The notes below the pieces were generated by a model. It was not told where the DNA came from and ran no database searches. It was given only the letters and a program-made list of their open reading frames with translations. Source: Sphingomonadaceae bacterium (GTDB taxonomy: Bacteria; Pseudomonadota; Alphaproteobacteria; Sphingomonadales; Sphingomonadaceae). Taken from it: a DNA stretch of 5,117 nucleotides. Shown one piece after another: positions 1-5,117 of the stretch; position 1 is the stretch's first letter; every line of letters begins with the position of its first letter. The stretch spans positions 1-5,117 of the forward strand of contig JACFNY010000173.1 of NCBI GenBank assembly GCA_019454625.1, in the 5' to 3' direction. The position numbers were made by a program, and so were the translations under genes.

Positions 1-1
1 G

Positions 2-763
2 AGCGACGAGGCTTCGCGCCACGCACCGCACCTCATCCGCACGCGCGCAGAGGCGGCTGGGAATGGCTTCCGTATCACCGGAGCCAAGACCTTCGTGCTC
101 GACGGGCACGTCGCCGACCGGCTGATCGTCGCGGCGCGGACCTCGGGTGAGGACGGCGGCCGCGACGGCATCACCCTGTTCCTTGTCGATCCGAAGGCGG
201 CGGGCGTGGACATCAAGCGCACGAGCATGGTCGACAGCCGCAATGCCGCCGACATCCGCTTCGACGGCGTGCAGGTGGACGGCGCGGACGTGATCGGCAC
301 GGTGGGCGAGGGCGCTGCGATCCTCGACCGCGTGCTCGATGCCGGGCGCACCTGCCTTGCCGCCGAGATGGTGGGCGTGTCGGCGCAGAGCTTCTCGATG
401 ACGGTGAGCTACCTCAAGGATCGCGAGCAGTTCGGCCGCAAGATCGGCAGCTTCCAGGCGCTCCAGCACCGGGCCGCGCAGCTTTTCTGCGAGATCGAGC
501 TTGCGAAATCGGCGACGCTCAAGGCCGCGCAGGCGCTCGACGCGGGCGACAGGGACGCGCCGCTCTACGCCAGCCTCGCCAAGGCGAAGGCGGGTGCGGT
601 GGCGCGGCTCGCCACCAACGAGGGCGTGCAGATGCACGGCGGCATCGGCATGACCGACGAGTTCGACATCGGCTTCTACATGAAACGCGCCCGCGCGGCG
701 GAAACGAGCTTCGGCGACCTGTCGTTTCATGGCGATCGCCTCGCGCGTATGCTAGGGTACTGA
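2..763 (+). CDS. Acyl-CoA dehydrogenase family protein, 5'-truncated by window edge
   Basis: This is the C-terminal 253 codons of an FAD-dependent acyl-CoA dehydrogenase; the frame is open to the left edge, so roughly 120-130 N-terminal residues of a ~380-residue family member lie outside. GTG at 95 is internal, because coding similarity (FRITGAKTFVLDG, beta domain) continues upstream of it. In fragment numbering, the beta domain runs to about residue 95. The C-terminal helical domain carries DREQFGRKIG (140-149) and QMHGGIGMTDEFDIGF (210-225), the FAD and dimer-contact signatures of the family. Members oxidise acyl-CoA to 2-enoyl-CoA in the cytoplasm and pass electrons to electron-transfer flavoprotein. 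The site that normally holds the catalytic glutamate near the C-terminus reads Phe237 in TSFGD, and the alternative helix-G site also lacks Glu. This resembles the smaller, base-less subunit of heteromeric enzymes such as pimeloyl-CoA dehydrogenase. The family call is secure; the substrate is unknown. The stop is one base before the ligase ATG, so the two are probably co-translated. Confidence 0.95.
   Translation, partial: SDEASRHAPHLIRTRAEAAGNGFRITGAKTFVLDGHVADRLIVAARTSGEDGGRDGITLFLVDPKAAGVDIKRTSMVDSRNAADIRFDGVQVDGADVIGTVGEGAAILDRVLDAGRTCLAAEMVGVSAQSFSMTVSYLKDREQFGRKIGSFQALQHRAAQLFCEIELAKSATLKAAQALDAGDRDAPLYASLAKAKAGAVARLATNEGVQMHGGIGMTDEFDIGFYMKRARAAETSFGDLSFHGDRLARMLGY
754..757 (+). promoter_or_regulatory. 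Ribosome binding site for the acyl-CoA ligase gene
   Basis: AGGG lies 7 bases before the ATG at 765, inside the last codons of the acyl-CoA dehydrogenase gene. With the TGA-A-ATG junction this supports translational coupling and supports ATG 765 as the ligase start. Confidence 0.6.
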
Positions 764-764
764 A

Positions 765-2486
765 ATGCTGACTGAACTCGACAAGGCGCAGGACGCGGCC
801 GTCGCGGCGATCACGGCGCCGGGCGGCCAGCTGGAGGTGACCGAGGCGAAGATTCGCGGCGTCACGCTCAAGGTCTTCAAGGGCGCGCCGCCCACGATGC
901 GCGAGTTCTTCCAGTATTTCTTCGCGCACAATGCCGCGCGCGAGTTCCTTGTTTACGGCGAGGAGCGCCTGACCTTTGCCGAGGTCTATGCGAAGGCGCT
1001 GCGCATCGCCGCGGCGATGCAGCACCGCTACGGCATCGCCAAGGGCGACCGCGTTGCCATCGCCATGCGCAACTACCCCGAATGGATCATGGCCTATGTC
1101 GGCCTCGTCCACCTCGGCGCGGTGGTCGTGCCGATGAACGCGTGGTGGCAGCCCGAGGAGCTTGCCTACGGCCTCTCCGACAGCGGCACGCGGCTGGTGA
1201 TCGCGGACGAGGAGCGGCTGCGCAGGCTCGGGGTAATCGAGGAACTGTCTGTGCCGATCGTTGCCGTTCGCACCAGCCACGGCGTCGCGGCCGAGCACGG
1301 CGCGGACCTTCTCGACGATCTGCTCGAAAGCGGCCCGACGGATACGTGGTATCTGCCGCCGCTCGCTCCGGACGACGATGTCAGCATCCTCTACACGTCG
1401 GGCTCGACCGGTTTTCCCAAGGGCGCGGTATCGACGCATCGCGGCGTCGTGCACGGAACGTTCTCGTATCTGGTGCAGGGGCTCGCGCTGCTCAAGCTCT
1501 CCGAAGCCGCGGGCGCGCACGTGCCGCCGCAGCAGATCATGCTGCTGAATGTGCCGCTGTTCCACGTCACCGGCCTTGTGCCGCTGATGCTGGTTTCGGT
1601 CGCCATCGGCCGCAAGTTCGTCATGATGCACCGCTGGGACGCGGGCGAGGCGCTGCGGCTGATCGACAAGGAAAAGTGCACCTATTTCGTCGGCGTGCCG
1701 ACCATGACGCACGAGATCATGTCGCACCCGGACCGCGACAAGTACGACCTCTCCACCGTCACCGACTGGGCGGCGGGCGGCGCGCCGCGGCCGCCGGAGC
1801 ATGTCGAGCGGCTGGCGAAGGCGATCCCGACGGGCAAGCCCGCCATTGGCTACGGCCTTACCGAGACGAACGGCGTCGGCGCCGGCATCCTCCGCGAATC
1901 CTACCTCGCGCGGCCGACCTCGACGGGCCGCGCTTCGAAACCCGTCGTCGAGATCGCGATCCTGGACGACGACGGCAACGAACTGCCGCCGACCACGGTG
2001 GGCGAGATCTGTATCCGTTCGGCCGCCAACGTGCGCGGCTACTGGCGGCGGCCCAAGGAGACGGCGGAAGCCTTCGACAAGGCGGGGTGGTTCCACACCG
2101 GCGACGTCGGCTATCTCGACGAGGACGGGTTTCTGTTCATCGTCGACCGCAAGAAGGATATCATCATCCGCGGCGGCGAGAACGTCAGCTGTCACGAGGT
2201 GGAGGCCGCGATCTACGCGCATCCGGCGGTGATGGCGGCGAGTGTGTTCGGCCTTCCCGACGACCGGCTCGGCGAGATCGTGGGCGCGGTCGTCTATCTG
2301 AAGCCGGGCGAGAAGGCGGAGCCGGAAGCGATCATCGACTTCACGCGTCAGCATCTCGCAGGCTTCAAGGTTCCGGCGCGGCTCTGGATATCGGCGGAGC
2401 CGCTGCCGCGGCTCGGTTCCGAGAAGATCGACAAGGTCGCGCTGCGGAAGGCCTACCGCGACATCCACCGCGCGGAGGCGGCGTAG
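765..2486 (+). CDS. Acyl-CoA synthetase (AMP-forming), ANL superfamily
   Basis: This complete 573-residue adenylate-forming ligase would activate a carboxylic acid to its acyl-AMP and then its CoA thioester, in the cytoplasm. The ANL core motifs appear in order: ATP phosphate loop YTSGSTGFPKG (210-220), adenine-binding GYGLTETNG (362-370), ribose-binding HTGD (444-447), and the hinge and CoA-tunnel segment DRKKDIIIRGGENV (461-474). In the C-terminal GSEKIDK segment (551-557), Lys554 is the expected adenylation lysine, in the context SEK rather than the usual SGK or TGK. Length is normal for class I fatty- or aryl-acid CoA ligases. No signal peptide or membrane segment is seen. The ATG at 765 has an AGGG at 7 bases and follows the dehydrogenase stop by one base. 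The neighbouring dehydrogenase suggests that the product is degraded by beta-oxidation-like steps. Chain length or ring type cannot be told from the sequence, so no gene symbol is given. Confidence 0.95.
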   Translation: MLTELDKAQDAAVAAITAPGGQLEVTEAKIRGVTLKVFKGAPPTMREFFQYFFAHNAAREFLVYGEERLTFAEVYAKALRIAAAMQHRYGIAKGDRVAIAMRNYPEWIMAYVGLVHLGAVVVPMNAWWQPEELAYGLSDSGTRLVIADEERLRRLGVIEELSVPIVAVRTSHGVAAEHGADLLDDLLESGPTDTWYLPPLAPDDDVSILYTSGSTGFPKGAVSTHRGVVHGTFSYLVQGLALLKLSEAAGAHVPPQQIMLLNVPLFHVTGLVPLMLVSVAIGRKFVMMHRWDAGEALRLIDKEKCTYFVGVPTMTHEIMSHPDRDKYDLSTVTDWAAGGAPRPPEHVERLAKAIPTGKPAIGYGLTETNGVGAGILRESYLARPTSTGRASKPVVEIAILDDDGNELPPTTVGEICIRSAANVRGYWRRPKETAEAFDKAGWFHTGDVGYLDEDGFLFIVDRKKDIIIRGGENVSCHEVEAAIYAHPAVMAASVFGLPDDRLGEIVGAVVYLKPGEKAEPEAIIDFTRQHLAGFKVPARLWISAEPLPRLGSEKIDKVALRKAYRDIHRAEAA

Positions 2487-2497
2487 GCGGGCGGGAG

Positions 2498-2502
2498 AGG
2501 AG
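2498..2502 (+). promoter_or_regulatory. Ribosome binding site deciding the HD-protein start
   Basis: A purine-rich stretch (2493-2503) follows the ligase stop. AGGAG at 2498-2502 is 7 bases from ATG 2510 but only 1 base from ATG 2504, which favours 2510. A weaker GGAG at 2494-2497 stands 6 bases before ATG 2504, so that start remains possible and would add Met-Val. Confidence 0.65.
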
Positions 2503-2509
2503 AATGGTC

Positions 2510-3088
2510 ATGGCGACGAACCTTGAAACGCATGGGCAGGCCCGGTTCCGGCGGATGCAGGACGGCACGCTCGACGACTGGATGATCATCGCGCGCGAGC
2601 ACATGGCGCACCAGAAAGCCGCCGCGCCGATGCAGATCATGGATACGCTCCGCAGGCTCGGCGACATGGTGCTGGGCTTCGCTGCCGATCAACTCACCCA
2701 CGCGCTGATGACCGGCACGCTCGCCCGCCGCGCGGGCGCGAGCGACGAGGAGGTCGTCGCGGCGCTGTGCCACGACATTGGCAAGGTGATGTCGGTGCCG
2801 AACCACGGCCCGATCGGGGCAGAGGTGCTGAAGCCCTACGTATCCGAAAGCGTCTATCACGCCGTCTATTGGCACCAGCATTTCCAGGGGCAATATTACT
2901 ACAACCATCTCGGCAAGCCGACCGATCTTCGGATGCAGTTCAAGGACGCGCCGTGGTACGGCTTTGCCTGCCGTCTGGTCGACGAATGGGATGCGCCTGC
3001 GTTCGATCCGGATTTCGATGTGGACAGCCTCGAAAGCTTCGAGCCCGAGGTCGTGAAGGTCTTCGCGAACCCGCACACGGTGATCTGA
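2510..3088 (+). CDS. HD-domain protein, probable PhnZ/MIOX-like di-iron oxygenase
   Basis: This 192-residue soluble protein (194 if translation starts at ATG 2504) has no signal peptide. The candidate metal ligands are His64 (QLTH), His88-Asp89 (CHDIGK), His99 (NHGPIGAE), His122 (YWHQH) and Asp161 (EWDAPAFDPD). This six-ligand pattern is that of HD proteins binding two metals. As recalled, PhnZ uses His34, His58, Asp59, His80, His104 and Asp161. The 24-residue step from first His to the HD pair is identical here, and the third-to-fourth His step differs by one (23 against 24). The text around it (QLxH, AGAxDE-V-AAL-HD, GAE-L, WDxxAxDPD) also resembles PhnZ. Lys92 in HDIGK sits where myo-inositol oxygenase has its HDxxK lysine. 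PhnZ's substrate-gating Tyr24 and Glu27 positions are Val54 and Phe57 here, so the substrate should differ. The HD fold is clear; oxygenase activity is inferred, and a phosphohydrolase remains possible. The gene follows the ligase by 23 bases, so they are probably co-transcribed. Confidence 0.85.
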   Translation: MATNLETHGQARFRRMQDGTLDDWMIIAREHMAHQKAAAPMQIMDTLRRLGDMVLGFAADQLTHALMTGTLARRAGASDEEVVAALCHDIGKVMSVPNHGPIGAEVLKPYVSESVYHAVYWHQHFQGQYYYNHLGKPTDLRMQFKDAPWYGFACRLVDEWDAPAFDPDFDVDSLESFEPEVVKVFANPHTVI

Positions 3089-3105
3089 GACGCCGCATCG
3101 ACAGG

Positions 3106-3136
3106 CCATCCGGACCGCGATAAACCGCTCGGATGG
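3106..3136 (+). repeat. Inverted repeat spanning the molybdenum hydroxylase start codon
   Basis: The arms CCATCCG (3106-3112) and CGGATGG (3130-3136) are exact 7-base complements around a 17-base loop, and the right arm contains the ATG at 3133. There is no T-run after it, so it does not look like an intrinsic terminator. It could pair in mRNA and occlude the start, or be chance in GC-rich DNA. Confidence 0.4.
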
Positions 3137-5117
3137 ACGACAAGACGCCACCGGCCGTACAGCCGCTACCGACCCGCCGGAAACGGCAGCTTCCGAAGCT
3201 GCCGCAGATTTCGCGGCGCAAGCTGCTGATCGGCATCGGCGCGGGCGCGGGGCTTGCCATCGGCTATGCCGTGTGGCCGCGGCGCGTGCCGCTGAACCTC
3301 GCGGTGCGCGAGGACGAGACGCTGATCAACGCATGGCTCAAGATCGGCACGGACGGGCGGGTCGTCGTCGCCGTGCCGCAGGCGGAGATGGGGCAGGGCG
3401 TCTATACGTCGCTGCCGCAGCTTCTGGCGCACGAACTCGGCGCCGACTGGACGATGGTGTCGGTGGAGCCTGCGCCGCTCCATCCCGCCTATGCCAATCG
3501 CGCAATCGCCGAAGGCATGGCGGCGGAGGCGCCCGGTTTCCTGCAAGGGTTCGTGCGCTGGGCGGCGACCACGGTCATCGAGCGCTATTCGCTGCAACTG
3601 ACCGGCGGCTCGACCTCGGTCGCGGCGTACTGGGAGCCGCTGCGGACGGCGGGAGCCGCCGCCCGTGCGCTGCTCTGCGCGGCGGGTGCGAAGCGGCTCG
3701 GCGTCGATGTCGACGCCTGCGACACGGTGAACGGCTTCGTCGTTGCGCCTGGGGGCAAGAAAATCGCGTTCAAGGACCTGCTCGCCGACATCGACCCCGA
3801 TGATGCTCCCGACGAGCCCGAATGGCGCGCCGACGGCAAGGGGCCTTTCCTCGGCCGGCCGATGCCGCGTCTCGATACGCCCGCGAAGGTGGATGGCAGC
3901 GCGCAGTTCGGCGCTGACATCCGTCTGCCCGGTATGATCTACGCAGCCGTGCGGGGGGCGCCCCACGGTGCGGAGGAACTGACCTCGGCGCAGCTTCCCA
4001 AGGATGCACGAACAGGCGGCGTGATCGGGGTCGTCACGGGACCGCGCTGGTACGCGGTGACGGCGGACACGTGGTGGGCGGCGCGGCAGGCGCTCGATCT
4101 CATCGATGCCGATTTCGAACCGGGCGAGACCATGGCGGACAGCCTTGCCATCGAGGAGGCGCTCGATGCGGCGCTCCACGGCGACGACGGCACGATCTTC
4201 GCGTCGAAGGGCGACATCGACGACGGGCTCGGCGCTGGCAAGCGAATAGAGGCGGACTATTCGGTGCCGTTCCTCGCCCACGCCTGCATGGAGCCGATGA
4301 CGGCGACGGCGCGCTTCGAAGACGGCAAGGCCGAGGTGTGGGTGCCCACGCAGTCGGCGACGCTCGTCGTGTGGCGCGTCGCCGATGCGCTCGGCATCGC
4401 CGAACGCGACGTCACCGTGTTCCCCACGCTGCTCGGCGGCGGCTTCGGCCGTAAGGCGGAAGTGGATTCGGCAGTGCAGGCGGCGCTCATCGCGCGCGAC
4501 GCTGGCCGTCCCGTGCAGCTCATCTGGCACCGCGAGGAGGACATGGCGCGCGACATGTATCGCCCGCCCGCCAAGGCGCGGCTGCGCGGCACAGTGAACG
4601 CCGACAAGAAGATCGGCGCGTTCGACATCAAGATCGCTGCGCCGAACCTCGGCGAGAGCTTCATGTCGCGCAATATCCCCGCGCTCGCAAGCGGCGGCGA
4701 CAGCGCGGCGATGCTGGAGGGGGCGACGAAGCTGCCCTACGCCGTTCCCGCGTTCCGGGCCGCGCATGTCGACGTGCCGACGCCGGTTCCGCTCGGCTAC
4801 TGGCGCTCGGTGGGGCACAGCTACACGGCGTTCTTCTGCGAGAGCTTCGTCGACGAGCTGGCGCACGCCGCCGGGATCGATCCCTTTGAGTTCCGCCTGC
4901 GTATGATGCAGGACGGGTCTCGTGAGGCCGAGGTGCTGAAGACTGCCGCGTCGCGTGCCGGCTTCTCGGCGGTGAGCGAGGATCACGTTGGGCGCGGCAT
5001 TGCCGTCCACAAGAGCTTCGGTTCGATCGTCGCCGAGGTCGTCGAGGTCGAGGCGCCGAGCATCGAGCAGGTGACGGTGAAGCGCGTGACCTGCGTGATC
5101 GACTGCGGGCGCATCGT
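3133..5117 (+). CDS. Xanthine dehydrogenase-family molybdopterin-binding subunit (isoquinoline 1-oxidoreductase beta-like), 3'-truncated
   Basis: 661 codons are visible and the frame is open at the right edge; relatives run to about 740-780 residues, so the C-terminus, with the usual GVGEP-type active-site glutamate, is missing. In-frame TAA at 3121 makes ATG 3133 the first usable start, although no Shine-Dalgarno sequence is seen. A twin-arginine signal is present: SRRKLLIG (27-34), hydrophobic core 31-48, then Arg50-Arg51. Export folded with cofactor, or anchoring facing the periplasm, is therefore expected; no clear cleavage site is seen. Cofactor-domain motifs in order are QAEMGQG (83-89), a GSTS segment (159-162), RLDTPAKVDG (246-255), HACMEPM (383-389), GGGFGRK (435-441), WHREEDMARDMYRP (465-478) and GYWRSVGHSYTAFF (555-568). 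Enzymes of this family hydroxylate N-heterocycles or oxidise aldehydes using water, with electrons leaving through a [2Fe-2S] subunit. That small-subunit gene is not upstream in this window and may follow downstream. The family is secure; the substrate is unknown. Confidence 0.93.
   Translation, partial: MDDKTPPAVQPLPTRRKRQLPKLPQISRRKLLIGIGAGAGLAIGYAVWPRRVPLNLAVREDETLINAWLKIGTDGRVVVAVPQAEMGQGVYTSLPQLLAHELGADWTMVSVEPAPLHPAYANRAIAEGMAAEAPGFLQGFVRWAATTVIERYSLQLTGGSTSVAAYWEPLRTAGAAARALLCAAGAKRLGVDVDACDTVNGFVVAPGGKKIAFKDLLADIDPDDAPDEPEWRADGKGPFLGRPMPRLDTPAKVDGSAQFGADIRLPGMIYAAVRGAPHGAEELTSAQLPKDARTGGVIGVVTGPRWYAVTADTWWAARQALDLIDADFEPGETMADSLAIEEALDAALHGDDGTIFASKGDIDDGLGAGKRIEADYSVPFLAHACMEPMTATARFEDGKAEVWVPTQSATLVVWRVADALGIAERDVTVFPTLLGGGFGRKAEVDSAVQAALIARDAGRPVQLIWHREEDMARDMYRPPAKARLRGTVNADKKIGAFDIKIAAPNLGESFMSRNIPALASGGDSAAMLEGATKLPYAVPAFRAAHVDVPTPVPLGYWRSVGHSYTAFFCESFVDELAHAAGIDPFEFRLRMMQDGSREAEVLKTAASRAGFSAVSEDHVGRGIAVHKSFGSIVAEVVEVEAPSIEQVTVKRVTCVIDCGRI
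3184..3204 (+). repeat. Perfect 9-bp inverted repeat in the 5' coding region
   Basis: The arms CGGCAGCTT (3184-3192) and AAGCTGCCG (3196-3204) are exact complements separated by three bases (CCG). The element lies 51 bases after the A of ATG 3133 and covers codons 18-24, just before the twin-arginine motif. It could form a very stable mRNA hairpin or act as a dyad protein site. The structure is directly visible; any function is inferred. Confidence 0.6.

Noticed and set aside
95..97. GTG as the true start of the acyl-CoA dehydrogenase gene
   Set aside because: Family-like beta-domain sequence continues upstream in the same frame to the window edge, and the N-terminal domain would otherwise be missing.
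519..2468. A 649-codon open frame on the minus strand opposite the dehydrogenase and ligase genes
   Set aside because: Its translation is very rich in Arg, His and Asp and shows no domain motifs. It mirrors GC-rich codon use of the plus-strand genes, which carry clear family motifs over the same bases.
1082..2503. In-frame upstream extension of the HD protein, making a 668-residue protein
   Set aside because: The extension overlaps the ligase gene in another frame and is Arg/Gly/Ala-rich without motifs. A strong ribosome binding site precedes the ATGs at 2504/2510.
3089..3132. Promoter or terminator between the HD gene and the molybdenum hydroxylase gene
   Set aside because: GATAAA at 3119-3124 vaguely resembles a -10 element but has no partner -35. 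There is no stem followed by a T-run.
3166..5010. A 614-codon open frame on the minus strand opposite the molybdenum hydroxylase gene
   Set aside because: It has the same Arg/His-rich low-information translation, while the plus strand encodes an unmistakable enzyme across the whole span.
5029..5057. Short repetitive GTCGAGGTC-like stretch
   Set aside because: It encodes a Val/Glu-rich strand (AEVVEVEAP) in the normal frame, and is too short and imperfect to call a repeat element.

Overview
The window is a GC-rich, densely coded segment with everything on the + strand. It holds the 3' part of an acyl-CoA dehydrogenase gene, a complete acyl-CoA synthetase gene, a complete small HD-domain gene, and the first ~661 codons of a Tat-exported molybdenum hydroxylase large subunit. 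GC content looks like two thirds or more, and third positions are mostly G or C. The protein styles resemble those of Alphaproteobacteria, possibly a sphingomonad. That placement is inference from protein flavour and composition only; no rRNA or other taxonomic marker is present.

Layout. (1) At the left edge to 763, an acyl-CoA dehydrogenase fragment includes the end of the beta domain and the whole C-terminal helical domain. (2) From 765 to 2486 is a full-length ANL-superfamily acyl-CoA ligase. Its ATG lies one base after the preceding stop, and its ribosome binding site is inside the dehydrogenase gene, so translation is probably coupled. (3) From 2510 (or 2504) to 3088 is a ~192-residue HD-domain protein. 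Its metal-ligand spacing looks like the PhnZ / myo-inositol oxygenase type of mixed-valent di-iron oxygenase rather than a nucleotide phosphohydrolase. (4) From 3133 to beyond the right edge is a protein of the isoquinoline 1-oxidoreductase beta-subunit / aldehyde dehydrogenase type, with a twin-arginine signal and the usual molybdopterin-cofactor motifs.

Taken together, the first two genes fit CoA-thioester catabolism: the ligase activates a carboxylic acid and the dehydrogenase introduces an alpha,beta double bond. The dehydrogenase lacks a glutamate at both usual catalytic-base positions, so it may be the non-catalytic half of a heteromeric enzyme whose partner gene would lie upstream of the window. 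The HD protein could be an oxygenase acting in the same pathway. The exported molybdenum enzyme could carry out a periplasmic hydroxylation or oxidation of the same growth substrate. The substrate cannot be named from this sequence. Gaps between genes are 1, 23 (or 17) and 44 bases, with no convincing terminator or promoter in any of them, so a single operon is the simplest reading. The fourth gene has no visible Shine-Dalgarno sequence. It also has a possible hairpin across its start codon and a perfect 9-bp inverted repeat inside its first 24 codons.
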